This document shows, in pieces, positions 1 to 12,179 of a stretch of DNA of 64,000 bases (positions are counted from its first letter, which is position 1; every line of letters starts with the position of its first letter). Where the stretch lies: contig JAJIRX010000019.1 in assembly GCA_023853785.1 (NCBI GenBank), positions 310,001 through 374,000 on the forward strand, given 5' to 3'. The notes beneath the pieces were generated by a model. It worked only from the letters and a program-made list of their open reading frames with translations. It made no database searches and was not told the origin of the DNA. Source of the stretch: Psilocybe azurescens (lineage: Eukaryota; Basidiomycota; Agaricomycetes; Agaricales; Agrocybaceae). Position numbers and translations under genes: made by a program.

Positions 1-1697
1 ATCGATTCAAACGCAAAGTAGACCCCGCCTATGCCCACCACACTCGCCCGCACAACACCCCCCACTCATATGCACCTCGCGCTCTGCCGAAGTCGTATAC
101 ACCTCCAAACGCAATCGCCTCGTGGACCCGCTTCGTGGACCCGGGATGACCGGAATCACGCGATGGGGTGGAATTTGCAAAAGAGGCACAAGGATCTGAA
201 AGGGGAGAGGGAGTGGGTTCGAGGAGTTGTAAGGCGGGAGAAGGGGGATCAGGAAAAGGAGAAGAGGGCAAGCAGACAAGAGGAGATAGGAAGAAGTATG
301 GCGGTGTCGACGACGTTCCCACCATCTCCTCCCGTTAGGCCTTTGGGAGTCAGTGGTCCAGTGGGAGATGGCAGCAGGAGGAGTAGGATCTGGGCGAGCG
401 GGAGCCGCAATCCCGGTTTGACCACTATACACCCCCTCGCGCGTGACCGCTGGCCCCCGCTCTGTTGCTCCCGTCTTGGATCCCATCAAGGCCGACAAAA
501 GTGCCAGTGCAGATGGACGTTTCTCGAGGGACGAGGTGCCGCGACATCGGCAAGCGCCCGCGGTGGGAGCAGAGGCGAAGGACTGTAAGCGAGTGGCATG
601 GGCAGAGGAGCTGTCGCACTTGAGCGCGGAATTGAGCAGGGGAAGTGGAAGTGGATTTGAGGGGAAAGGGCGCACGATCTCGATTGGCACTTCTATCGCC
701 CCGGGAGGTGTTCACAGCCGCAGACGCGGATGCAGGCGTGAATGCCACTACTGCCAAGCAATTCAGGTTCGCATCTAGATGGCTGTACGGAGCAAATACG
801 GAGGGATGCGAGGACGATGAAGTGGACATGGACGTTGAGATAGACAGGGAGAGAGAGGAGGCATTTGAGTTTGATGAGGATAGCGAGGAGGAGTTCTTCT
901 ACCCGCCCTGGGGAGGTATCGAATGTCAAAGGCACCAAGGCTAATGCAGCAGATGCGACGAAGACAGGGACCACGACGCGCTTCGTCGCTGCCTTTGATA
1001 CTGGGCTTTGTGAGCGCACTGGAAGAGATGTTTTAAATCCATCGCGTACCTCCTCCCCATGCTGCAGTCGCTCAAGCAGTCTGAGTCATCCTTCGTCCCT
1101 TACTCGCCTCCCAAGGGTGCTGCGCAAAAGAAAAAGGAATACAGCCCTAGGGGAGTCGTACTGGCGCCGACGCATGAGCTGGCGAGGCAGCTGGCCGGTT
1201 TCGCAAAGGACCTGTATCATTTCCCGGATGCAAGGCTCAAGGTTGTGTGTGCATTGCGTGCAAATGTTGCTAGCACTGTTGGGAGCGGCGCTGGCAGTAC
1301 CACGATGTCGATGGAAAAATGGAGAGAGAGCAGAAGGAGGGGGGAGAGCGCGCGAGATGAAGATGATGGGAGGAGTTGTATTTGATGGAGAGTGCGTGGA
1401 AGGAGACGGAGGTGCTGGAGAGGGAGGAGACGTGGGACAACACCAGCGGGGACATGGAGCACGGTGCGGATGTAATGGTGGGCACGCCGATGAAGTTGTT
1501 CAAGATGGTCCGCTGGCATGGATGGGATAGGATCACGGAGCAGAATCATCGGCAGCTTGCGTTACAGGACGCCAGCGGCAAAGCAGCACCAAGAGGTAGA
1601 TGAAGATGGGGAGCCGAAACAGTTGTGCAGGGGCCGTGAAAGATGCCGCATTTCGGGACGTGGTGGCCCAAGTCAGAAATGGGCCTCAAGAATGTCT
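1..1697 (+). pseudogene. MRH4-type DEAD-box helicase, broken copy 1 (5' end outside window)
   Basis: Nucleotide-level match to the helicase copy at 56759-58780, starting inside exon 2 at the RFKRKVDP segment. The N-terminal basic region, the acidic stretch (EFDEDSEEEFFYPP) and motif Ia (PTHELARQ, near 1170) are recognisable, but the frame breaks many times. About 260 bp present in copy 4 (57856-58123) are missing at about 1034, which removes the Q motif and the Walker A motif. The copy stops at about 1697, just before the DEAD box, where sequence switches to the 5' flank of the next MRH4 copy. Many differences from copy 4 are C-to-T or G-to-A changes at CpG, for example at 861-869 and 1251-1290. 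It cannot encode an active ATPase. Confidence 0.9.
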
Positions 1698-3800
1698 GTT
1701 TCATGTGACCCATTGTTTTTCTTCTCTGGTCCAGTTTGCCTCAATGCCTCACGACTGCAACGTCGACGCAGGGCCGACAACCTCCCCTAATCATCGTATC
1801 CCTTGTCTGCCGTACTCTGCTCATATATATCCTTTCTTCTTGTCAATGCTTGCATTATACGACCACGGAATCATCATCATTTTCAACTACGTTGGCAACA
1901 TGCTCTGGCGACCGTATGAAACCAAAGGATAGACGGTGTGTAGACCGACACGAGCTACATCTATACACACCAAGACCAGGGAAACTAGGGATAAATCAAT
2001 CAAATCAGGCTACTAGAAGCAATCTTACTCGTTGTCGACTTGATATGGCACAAACACCAACACCAACACTTGCGCACAAATCACGACGAGACAATGATGA
2101 ATTGAATGTCGTCTTCGTATCTCACAATGCATACATTAAGCATGCATTAGCACTTGATGTAGCTACCTTCTGAGAGCCGGGCCAACTGGAGAAGCAACAA
2201 CTGGTGGCGGCAGAGCAGGAGCAGGAACGAGAACGGCGCAGGTCCATAGATCAGCAGGGTCGTGTTACGATGGTGTGTGGTTTTTGTATCTTTTTTTGTG
2301 TTTTACTCGTTCCGTTTCTTTTGTAATCAACTGGATGCCATATTTTTGTCTCCGACGGTGTTCATCGGGTTATTTCTTCGCTTTATTTTTCCATTTATTC
2401 ACCCAAAATCTATTCTTATTTCTATCCGATTCGCTCTAGGAATTCACGATACAAGCTCCTGCTGGTGTTGCCTTACCTCTTCTCAATCTCTTTGTCCACC
2501 CCTTCTGTCTTTCTATCATTCACCTTTTACAATTAACACCGTAATCTATCTTTCTCTATGCTATACTACGACCAACCAACCAATTTCCGTACTAACCACA
2601 TGTGTCTATCTCTTCACATGTCTGTTCCTACTCACAGGTTCCTCATCGTCATCATCGAGTCAACCTTACTCAACCGAAATGTAGACTCCGCCTACGCGCT
2701 GTCGCACACCACACCCACCTGCACAACACCCCGTCCTACATGCACCTCACGCGCTCCACCGACGTCGTGTGCACCCACAAACGCGACCGCCCTCGCCAAT
2801 CCGCTCATCGACTCTGATAACCGGAATCACACGATGGCATGGGACTTGAAGAAGATGCATAAAACTTGAAACGGAAACGGGAGCAGGGTCGAGGGGTCGT
2901 GGAGCGCGAGTGAGAGGATCAGGAGAGGCAAAGGAGGATGAGCAGACGGTGGAGAGAATGGGGGTAGGGAAGATGTTATCGACATTGTCCACGCCTCCTA
3001 CACCTATTTATTTTTTTCTTCACTGACACTGTACCCACAGACCGTACAGAGATGCGATGCAAATGGTCATCGCTGACGCGCTTCTCGGCGCTGCCTCTTA
3101 TACTGGGTATTGTGAGTGCGCTGGAGAAGGAGATGTTTGGGAGGGGAGCGAGGTTGACGCTTGTGTAGGGGCTGAATCTGGGATGGGTTGTTTATTGGAC
3201 TACGAAGCAGGCGAATGAGCAGGTGCAAACTATGAAGAAGGGAGTAGGGGAGTTGATGGCTGTCAGGCCTCTCGCGAGAAGCAGGCGAGAAAATGTGGAG
3301 GTTGAAAACATACAGCCCAGTAGGAAACGGAGACCCAAACGCCAGCAGGGATCCAACAATTGAAAGAAACAGGTTCCTGGAGATTCATTGCATATCCCCT
3401 CCCGTTGCTCAAGCAGTCCTAATCTGCCTTCATCCCTACTCTCACCCAACCATGCTGGAGCAGGACCAGCCGGTCGCTGAAGGAGAGCGGATACTGCAAG
3501 AATATGAAGCACGGTACTATGTGTTAGGGGCCCGTCAATCGAATTTTGCGAGATGGTCAACAAACGTGAATAGGACTGCTGTTAGTGATACACCGCAAGA
3601 GCAGAACAGCCAGGAAGCAAGCGACGTCGATGAGACACTCGGTGGAGGTTAAGCTGCACAGGAGCCACGACAGGATGCTGCACGTAGAGATCTAGCTTGG
3701 AGATGTGCATGGAGAATGTCGAATGGGTCGTTGTTGATGAGGCTGAAGTTCTCTTTTGTGGATTTTTTCTTCATTATTGACGCCCCATTACTCAAACACA
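1698..3800 (+). pseudogene. MRH4-type helicase, broken copy 2 with its 5' flank
   Basis: 1698-2270 matches the 5' flank and first exon of copy 4 (56030-56455), including the CATATATATCC block near 1825 and the start region near 2108. One extra base after that ATG puts the presequence out of frame. The first intron (about 2272-2637, ending CTCACAG) is kept. Exon 2 begins at 2638 but is heavily deleted: the 57000-58700 equivalent is reduced to a few hundred bases. The motif II region survives near 3715-3765 and would read VVDEAEVLF, glutamate replacing the last aspartate of DEAD. The Walker A and C-terminal motifs are not found. It is a relic of the same gene, joined head-to-tail to copy 1. Confidence 0.85.
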
Positions 3801-5844
3801 ATCCTTCTTTTTCTTCTCTTTCATCATCTCCTCCACTACAATATTTAGAGCTCTCATCTCATCCTGTACAATCCTGTTCATTCTTGACATGCGTCTTTTC
3901 TCATCTGCACTTAATTTTACAAATTGATTGGCTTGGGTGGGACCATTTCTTGTAGTAGTCACATGGACACGACAGTGCCGAAATTAACTATACGCACTTG
4001 CCTATGCACACTGTCATTTAAGCTGCCCCGAAGTCCTTATTTCTCGTTTGGTGTGCGTATATGTGCTGCTCTTACGACCGTCTTAGTAGGTGCCGTCACA
4101 CTCTCTATGCTGTTTGTCGCGGTGCTGCTTCTTGCTACCCCAAACGCATTGTTATCATTTCGACTGCTAGTTGAAGACCAGTTGAAACTGCCTAACATGT
4201 GCAGACCATGGGGATGCCCACAACGTTATAATCCTTGTTTCTGTATTCATTCCGACTTGCCTCTCAATTTGTGATCTGGTCACGTTTGACTTATGCAAGC
4301 GTGCTGCGCCACGCCGTGCCCTCAATTTAGTAATATGTCATTTTGTTCCCCGGTTTCTCCGTTTCTGTTTAGCTTGTGAACTTCACTGTTTGACTGTCGA
4401 CATCTGTCTCCACTAACCCACCCATACTCATGCATTTTCACTTTCTGCGAGGTAGCAATGGGAATGCCACTTGAATTCGGGGCAGGGGCGTCGCAAAATG
4501 GTGTGTTGTATCTGGTGAGCGCGATCAACTAACATTGCGTCTGTTCTGTGATACAGATATGACACTCTTCCTCATAAACTGGCCCTCTAGACCTCACCTG
4601 CACAGTCATTGCAGATTGTCTTCTCTACTCATTACTATGCTCGATTGCGACTGTGCGGCTACTCGAGCGGCTTCCCACATATATGGCCCCCATTTGATCC
4701 CCTTCCTGTCCTGTCCCCTTTATTACCAACACCACCACCAACACCATCATCATCATCATAGCTAACAGCATTCAAATCCGCTATCCTTCCCTCGCCGCTG
4801 TACCTTTCTCACATGCCGCTCTACACAACCCAGCCGCCTTGCCTTCTCTATTCCTTAGCATGATCCATTGCGCTTATGTGGCTATTCGAGCCACGTCTCG
4901 CATATATCACGCAAATTCGTCCCTCTTCCTGTCCTGCTGCTCCTTTACAAACACCATCACCATCACCATCATCATCATACTGCTATTCCTCCCTCGCCGC
5001 TGCCTCTTTCCTACATGTCGCTCTACACAACCCAACCCGCTTTCCCCCATGTTATACAATGCCTACAACCAGAACCGACGCCACCTGCGACGGCTAACGT
5101 GCATGACATCACGGCCTCAATATATGAACATTATCACTGGAATGTCGACAGCACGCAAGCTCGATGTGACTGACAAGGAATCTCACAAACTCGCGAATTT
5201 GAAGGCAGCTATGCGTTCAAGGGGTCTGAGAGCAGCGGATCAGTATAGTATAGGTCCGGTGGGCAGGCGTCTGGATGTTCAAAAGCCCTCGACATGTGGC
5301 TCCACATGCGGGCATCGAGTCCCTCGTTGCTTGCAGGGCAATTGAATGGGGAGGAAATGTTACCCACTGTATGTCTTCTTCGTTATTTGCCATTCTCACA
5401 TGTGCTTGTATCGATGTTTGTTCTAGCGACGCAGGACTAGCTTTTAACACCTGGCTTTGACATCCTATTTCACCTGCTATGCCCACATAGGCTTAAATTG
5501 ATCTGCGACGCTGTGGGTGGGGTTAAGGCCGTGATCCGCAAGGTGTAGCGGTAAATATCAATATTGGTGAGATTTAACTCTAGGCTCCATATCGGGATGC
5601 CATTTTGTATCACGCGCATAGCCATTCCCTGCTCCCATCAATGTTCACAAACTCGCAAATCATGCCAACATTAACACCTCTCACTGAACCGTCGTATGGA
5701 CCGCAGTCTTTGTCGATAATTGAAGTGTGTCATCTGGTATATTAATCACCTTGAGATTGATTTATTTCTCCATTTGCCGTTGCCATCACAAAGAGGATTT
5801 TCCGACCAACTTTAAATATATTTGGTGGATGAAATGTTTTGTCG
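3801..5844. repeat. Duplicated 3' flank of the MRH4 unit (left copy)
   Basis: Non-coding sequence repeated at 45240-47985. Matching blocks include 4455-4620 with 45486-45625, 4640-5460 with 46500-47300, and 5600-5845 with 47455-47700. It carries short CAC/CAT microsatellites near 4730-4760 and 4940-4980. The right-hand copy contains an extra 853-bp foldback element; this copy shows the empty site near 4640. Small open frames here are not conserved between the copies. Confidence 0.75.
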
Positions 5845-7375
5845 CTGATGATCACATGACAGTCAGATTTATGACAACACATGATAGTCAGTTGGGCAGG
5901 ATCAGGTCAGACAATAGATTCACGCACTTGCTGACAGTGGAAATGACAAGATATAACAGTCAATCGAGCACAATCAGATCAGATAATCGAATCACGCACA
6001 ATCTGAGAGTGGAAACGATGACGCATAATAGTCAGTTGGCCAGGTTCAACTGAAATCAATATTTCACGCACTTCCTGAGAGTCGAAATGACAACGCATGA
6101 CAGTCAGTTGGGCAGGATTAGCGCAGATAATCGATTCACGCACTTCCTGAGAGTGGAAATGATGACGCATGACAGTCAGTTAGCTAGGACCAGGTCAGAT
6201 AATCGATTCACATACAAGCTGAGAGTGGAATGACGACGCATGACAATCAGTTGGGCAGGATTATCTCAGATAATCGATCGGCGTACAGTCTGAGAGTGGA
6301 AATGATGACGCATAAAAGTCAGTTGGGCAAGACCAGGTCAGATATTCAATTCACGTACACGCTGAGAGAGTGGAAATGAAGATGCATGAAAGTCAGTTGG
6401 GCTGGATCAGCTCAAATAAATTTTCGGCGTACACGCTGAGAGTAGAAATAACGACGCATAACAGTCAATTGGGCAAGACCAACTGAGATATTCATTTCAT
6501 GCACTTCCTGAAAGTGGAAATGACGATGTATGACAGTCATTTGGGCAGGATCAGGTCAAATAATCAATTCATGTACATCCTGAGAGTGGAAATGACGGCG
6601 CATGAAAGTCAGTCAGGCAAGATCAGGTCGGATAATCGTTGCACGCACGTCCTGAGAGTGGAAATGACGACGCATGACAGTCAGTTGGGCAGGGTAAGCT
6701 GAGAGAATCGATTCCCATACACGCTGAGAGAGTGAAAATAACAATGCATGACAGTCAGTTGGGCAGGATAGGCTCAAATAGTGGATATACATACACGCTG
6801 AGAGTGAAAATGACGACGCATGACAGTCAGTCGTGCAGGAGCAACTAAGATAATAGATTCACGCACTGGCTGAGAGTGGAAATGACGATGCATGACAGTC
6901 AGTTGCGCAGAATTAGTTCTGATAATCGATTCACGTACAGGCTGAGAGTGGAAATAATGACGCATGACAGTCAGTTGGGCAGATTCACCTCAGATATTCG
7001 ATTCACGCACTGTCTGAGAGTTGAAATGATGATGCATGACAGTCAGTTGGGCAGGATCATGTCAGATATACAAATCACGCACTTCCTAAGAGTGGAAACG
7101 GTAACGTATGACAGTCAGTTGGGAATGATCAGGTCAGATATGCGATTCACGCACTTCCTCAGATTGCAAACGATGACACATAATAGTCTGTTGGACCGGA
7201 TCCGCTCTAATGTTCCGATTCGGCGCACGGTCTGACAGTAGAAATGAACATGTACAACAATCAGTGGCCCAGGATAAGCTCAGATATTCGCTTCACGTAC
7301 ACACTGAGTGTGTAAATGACGACACATGGCAGTCAGTTGCGCATGATCAGCCCAGGTAATTGATTCGCGCACCTG
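5845..7375 (+). repeat. 72-bp satellite array 1 (about 21 units)
   Basis: Tandem units of about 72 bp. A typical unit runs from GAGAGTGGAAATGACGACGC through ATGACAGTCAGTTGGGCAGG to GATTCACGCACT. Because 72 is a multiple of three, stretches stay open on both strands with a 24-residue period (plus strand: MTTHDSQLGRISSDIRFTH). Units here diverge by substitutions and small indels, so no long frame survives. The array sits between the MRH4 3' flank and the truncated ULD copy A, the same position as arrays 2 and 3. Confidence 0.95.
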
Positions 7376-7780
7376 GATCATATTGGTAGCATTGTTTCTA
7401 TTCTCCCTCTTTTTCTTCCAGAATCTTTGATATAACTGCAGAACCTTCTTGATGATAGCCAGACACACTTTAACTCCATTAATGACCAACAACAATGCAT
7501 CGATTGCCGCCTTTAACGGGGTGTCAGCTACTGGAATTGCTCCTGCCATGGGAGAGCTGACATTTAGAAGCTTTCGCGCATAATCCATGTATTTCTGTGT
7601 GCAGTAGTTGTGCTTGAGGGTATGGTTAATAATTGACTATAATGATTGGATGGCTTGTTTACCGGTACAGACTCCCTTGTTGGCAGGGGGAGGCCCAAAC
7701 CTCCATAATATGGCATATATTCTGGCGGCAATAGAATATTCTGGTATGTGACCTGCAGTAGTCGACCTTGACTGGTTCAT
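7376..7780 (-). pseudogene. ULD gene copy A, truncated
   Basis: Reverse-strand copy of the first two exons of the gene at 31493-32707. Exon 1 starts with ATG at 7780 (MNQSRSTT), and a frame change near its end replaces the conserved REPLQ junction. Exon 2 carries the N-terminal helical segment (SPMAGAIPVADTPLKAAID, near 7500-7560) and ends after NMIQ at about 7376. There it meets the satellite array in the same open frame. The second half of the helical domain, the ubiquitin-like domain and the C-terminal tail are missing. Confidence 0.85.
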
Positions 7781-8060
7781 TGAGATGGAGAAGACGACAG
7801 ATGTTGGACACTCAAGATGAGAGACGGAGGTGGTTGAGGGTATAAGGGCAGAGCAGATGAAGAAAGAGAGCGGCAGTGAAGCAGCACCAAGGAATTGATG
7901 AACACAGCCAGCCAATGCCCTATCCCACGCTTAGATCTCTTAGTGGGATTCTAAATCATACCCAAATATATTGCGGCCACTGTGGTGTTAAAGGCAGTGT
8001 CAACATATGTCAACGCATCTATGGAAGAATATTCTCACCATTGCCTGGTACTTTTAGTTA
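7781..8060. repeat. Duplicated 5' flank of the ULD gene
   Basis: Matches 32708-32827 plus 42145-42290 and also 52689-52936. Shared landmarks are a CCCTATCCCACGC block near 7918 and a block near 7985-8040 (AAAGGCAGTGTCAAC). Homology to the unit ends near 8060. It probably contains the ULD promoter, but I see no clear TATA box. Confidence 0.7.
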
Positions 8061-9474
8061 GTGGGTCTTAGGGTGTGCTAATTTTTCAATTTCGGTGTAA
8101 AACTCTTCAGACATACAGAAATGTGCGTGGCAGGTTGCATGCTTGCGTGCATCATCAGCAAAACCACAAAAAGAATATATTGTAATGCAATGTCCTTGAA
8201 AGGCAACAAACAATGCAAATGCCCAAAAGGCATGGTAAAGTGAAACAAACAGACTCTTTATTTGTAAGTCTCAGCCAGGATTGGCTAAAAATAAAACCTT
8301 TGTAGTCCTTGTAAGGCACCTAAGGTTCCCACCCTCAGAGTCATATCTGGTGCCAGGCAACCATCACATCACACCATCTAGTTTGTATCAGATTCTCTTA
8401 TTTCCCCTTACTCATCATTATTCCTAGGCTCAATTGTCCACTTTACCAACTATCTATGGTAGATAAGACAATGGTATTAGATTAGACTAGATAATTGATT
8501 AACAGAGATATAGATAAGACAAGATAAAGTAGATTATGAGTCCTTTATGTAAGTAAAGACTCGTTCTTTTACACAGGGACCCAGCGAGAGCGCAATGTCA
8601 AGAATCTATCTTTGTGCGAATATATTTCCTGTTTTGTCTTTAATAATGTGACGTGAACGTAAATTGCTTTTGTAAAACCAGCTTCTCCCGAGTTATTTTT
8701 TGCTGAATGATGCACTTTGTAATCGGCGAGTCTAGAGCTTTCAAGCGAGTCAGATGATGCAGAATCTTGTGATTCCGTGTGGTTGGGTGAAAGTGACTAC
8801 ATAGGGTTCAGGTCACATGATCCTATGCCACTTGAAGTTGAGACGCGAAGCCAGATGTGTTATGTTGTGGTTAGCCTATATAGTCACCTTGAGCATGTGT
8901 TGTAGCATAATTGACTCACTAGTAAGAGGCTAGAAGGAGACCTTTAAGTATCTACATGCAGATACACATTGAAAGTATTAGGAAAATTCTAATATAATTG
9001 GGAAGTGGGTGGGTGCAATTTTATGGATTCCTCCTGAGGAGGTGGTTTGAGGAAGAAAAACTTGGGTGTACTCACATGTCCTTCATCAAGGAAACTCATT
9101 GCAATCTGCACATGGTTTTTGCCTAGGTTTTCTTGCTTTATTTGCCTTACAAAGCCCTGGTTTTACTTGGCACAATCTCCCACACTCAATGGGTAAGTGG
9201 AACCACACTCAAGTCTCAACTCCGCTGTACTTCCATTGCTTTGATAACATGACATGAATTCTGAATTCCGTTGCATTTGTCATCCAGTATTTTAATTGTA
9301 CTATCACCAGTGTTTGTAAATTGACACTTTTCATTTATAACTTCACAACTGCAGCTTTGTTAAATCTAATTTTTAGCACTCTCATATAGACAGCTCATAT
9401 GAACATTAATCTGAATTCTTTATATTTTTATGTTCAATGTAAGGGCCAAAATATTGTAATGAATGTGCTAAAAA

Positions 9475-9720
9475 GTGCAAAATCAGGCTCTGACATCACA
9501 AAATAGCTCCCTTTTCTCCAGTTTTTTTGCATTGTGCATAGCAGGTCATTCATTATATAGCTTATAATTTTTGAAGCCATAAAGTGTGAGGCAGGATGGT
9601 AAAAATATGCCCCCACATAGTAAAATGGCTCCTTTTTCTCTATTTTTGGCATTGTGCATAATGAATTGTTCAGTATATGTAATTATAAATTTTTGATGCT
9701 AAAAAGTATAAGCATAAGTA
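9475..9720 (+). repeat. Imperfect tandem duplication, about 120 bp
   Basis: Two diverged units share blocks such as GCATTGTGCATA (near 9528 and 9650) and TATAATTTTTGA / TATAAATTTTTGA in the same order and spacing. Confidence 0.7.
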
Positions 9721-10295
9721 AGCAAGGATGGTTCAAATCAGTCCCACAAAAGGACTCGTTACACCATGCAAAGCAATGGCCATCAAGCCAAGTAATAAGA
9801 TAGAGATTATCTCAGCCCATTATCTCTCATCAGGTACTGTAGCAGCTAGCCAATCTCATGCCGCAACGGCCTTCATCACAATGCTCAGCAATGCATTCCT
9901 GCCCTTCCTCCTGCCATCAATGTTTGGCACTACCTAATTCATCATGGCTGTCTACTTGTCACCCGGTCCACACACTATTTCCCTTGTTGGAAATCCTGCC
10001 CTGTCTGTTGTAGAACATCTGTTCTGTCTCAGCATGTAAAGCAGTGGCAGATAACAGTGAGATGCTTGCTGCAGAGTGTGCTTGCAGCTTAACACTTCAA
10101 TCAAATTTTACAATGACTAGTTTGTCACTGGGAAGGTAAGCTTGTGCTTTTAATAATCATAGTACACAACAATCTTCAAACAGGGAGTGAATACGAGGAT
10201 TAGCTCGCAAGGATTTTGGAATAATATGGTTGTTTTTATGATTTCTCAGTGGGTGCTGAGACTTTTACAAATCTCTACTCTAATGTAATATCATT

Positions 10296-10435
10296 TCCAG
10301 ACCTTCTTAGGGTCACTATCAGTGGGTACACAATTTGAGCTGAAGTGTGGGGTTCAAAATTCTGCAGAATCTCTTTCTCTAACACTGTACTGTTTCCAGG
10401 CCTTCTTAGGGTCACTATCAGTGGGTACATGCTTC
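10296..10435 (+). repeat. Short direct duplication
   Basis: A block of about 36 bp containing CTTCTTAGGGTCACTATCAG and then TGGGTACA occurs twice about 96 bp apart, with one base difference. Confidence 0.8.
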
Positions 10436-11840
10436 AAGCTAAATAAATTGGTGGCCTTCTTTACCTAATAAAACATGCTTCAACCCTCTTGGTCTACCAG
10501 CTAATGACTTTCTTGGTCTTGGAAATACAAAATGAGAGGGAGCTAGCTTGTGAAGCTAGCTTGTGCACCCTATATCTCAGTTGGCCTCTTGCTGGGTATA
10601 AAGTCAATGTTTTTAGACTTGTTTGGGTGAGGTGAATTCTTCAATTATTTCTTGCTTTCAAATGTGCAAAGTGCTACTTTCAAATTCAAAGGTGAACAAT
10701 ATATTGCCATTGCTTGATAAGCAATTAACATCCTCAAAGCTCTTAATACTTTCAGAAAATGCAGACACAGAATAAATCTGAACTGTACGTTCTTGGGGTA
10801 AAAATTACTTGTTTGATATCTATGTAGATACATTTAATTTATAGCTACAGGTACATAAAATTTCAGAGAATAATTTAGTAAATCAAATCACTATTACAAA
10901 CCCCTGAAGTACATGTTTCTCAAACCATAAGCCTTTTACAACCAATTGGATTGCTAATAAATAATCTATGTGAATATCACATGCCTAGCTAGTACTTGGC
11001 ACTCTTCAGCTGTTATTGCCTTAGGCATATGGACTGCAATGTTTGACAGTAAAATATCTTCAGCATTTGCCTAGAAACCCAGCTGACAATGGGTTTGTCC
11101 AGTTAAACTGTGTTATTCAATTTTTTCATTAGCTTGGTACCTGTTGAACTCTTATTATGAGTCAACTGCGTGTTGGACTGTGCCATCTTCTGTTTCTTCT
11201 ATTGGTTGAAAATACTCTTCATATTTGTATACTCTGATCTGCTCAGCTAGATGCATGTGCATTGTTTGTTATTGCTTCTGGAATACAAAGACTTGCTTGG
11301 CAGTCCTTGTTTTCCTTTATTTTTTCAGACAGCTAAAGCTACCCTTGCCCTATACTGTGATCAGACTCATTTAATGAGGGCCGAGCTGGTTTGTTCTGAC
11401 TGTCTGTGATTCATGAGGACCTGTATCACACTCTGTGAGACCTTTAGAGTACTTCAGTGCTAAGTCTTAATTGTATCACTTGTAGTTAGTGCATGCTAAT
11501 TTTAGAACATGCAACCAACTGCACTGTATCTCAACCTCAGCTAATGCCTTTGCCTTCCCCTGTTGTTCTTCTGTCAACACAAAGTTACATCTTTTACAGA
11601 TAGTATATCGTTGTTTACAATAGCTAGCCCAACTGCCTAGTATTTAGACATAATCATGCCATTCATACTGCTTAGCTGTGAACCAATACTGCTTATTTCA
11701 TAATTTCCCTCATCCTTTGTGAATGTATCACTGCTCACTCATGTACATCTGGATGCCGAAAATTTCAGCTACTCTTCATTATGCATTCTTTTACACAGCT
11801 AGCCATGCAATGGTCTCTTCAATGGCTTCAAAGGGCAGAT

Positions 11841-12171
11841 TAGGCAATGGCACGGGTTGGGGTAACCTGGACGGGTTACGGGTAGGGGTACCGCACGAGT
11901 AGGATATGGGGTATGTTAGCCCTACCCGTGAGCTTTTCGAACGAGCCTAAAAACGTATTTTTGGACCAAAACTGAGGGAGATATGACTGATTTTGCAAAA
12001 TTCATTGAAATTAGCCATATCTCATTCAGTTCTGGGCCGATTTGGACGTTTTTGGGCTCTTTTGACGGGTAAACTCGTGGGGTTGCGGGTAGGGTTTCGG
12101 GTAGGGTTGCGCCACGGGTAGGGTACGGGTTTCTGGCGCGATACCCACGGGTTTACCCGTGCCATTGCCTA
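11841..12171. mobile_element. hAT-like MITE, 331 bp
   Basis: The ends are perfect inverted repeats of 16 bp: TAGGCAATGGCACGGG on the left and its complement CCCGTGCCATTGCCTA on the right. They are flanked by a perfect 8-bp direct repeat, GGGCAGAT, at 11833-11840 and 12172-12179. An 8-bp target duplication with TAGG-type ends points to the hAT superfamily. The interior has GGGTAGGGTT-like subterminal repeats and no coding capacity, so it would need a transposase supplied in trans. Confidence 0.85.
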
Positions 12172-12179
12172 GGGCAGAT

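Larger units (their letters stand above)
8061..11840. other. AT-rich, gene-free stretch
   Basis: No open frame here resembles a known protein and none is supported by splice signals. 8120-8150 (GTGCGTGGCAGGTTGC) resembles 63220-63250. Two local duplications are listed separately. Otherwise I see nothing I can name; it is probably old transposon debris. Confidence 0.6.

Noticed and set aside
4839..5345. 168-codon frame in the MRH4 3' flank
   Set aside because: The duplicate at 46712-47240 does not keep the same frame, so there is no sign of coding constraint.
5520..5610. Possible tRNA near GCAAGGTGTAGCGG, also at 47385
   Set aside because: No cloverleaf and no B box; it is simply part of the duplicated flank.
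5845..7375. Regularly spaced repeats resembling a CRISPR array
   Set aside because: Units are contiguous 72-bp tandem repeats with gradual divergence and no unique spacers; the genome is eukaryotic.
11860..12150. GGGTAGGG-like words as an interstitial telomere
   Set aside because: Irregular, lie inside a MITE with defined ends, and occur in opposite orientation at the two ends.
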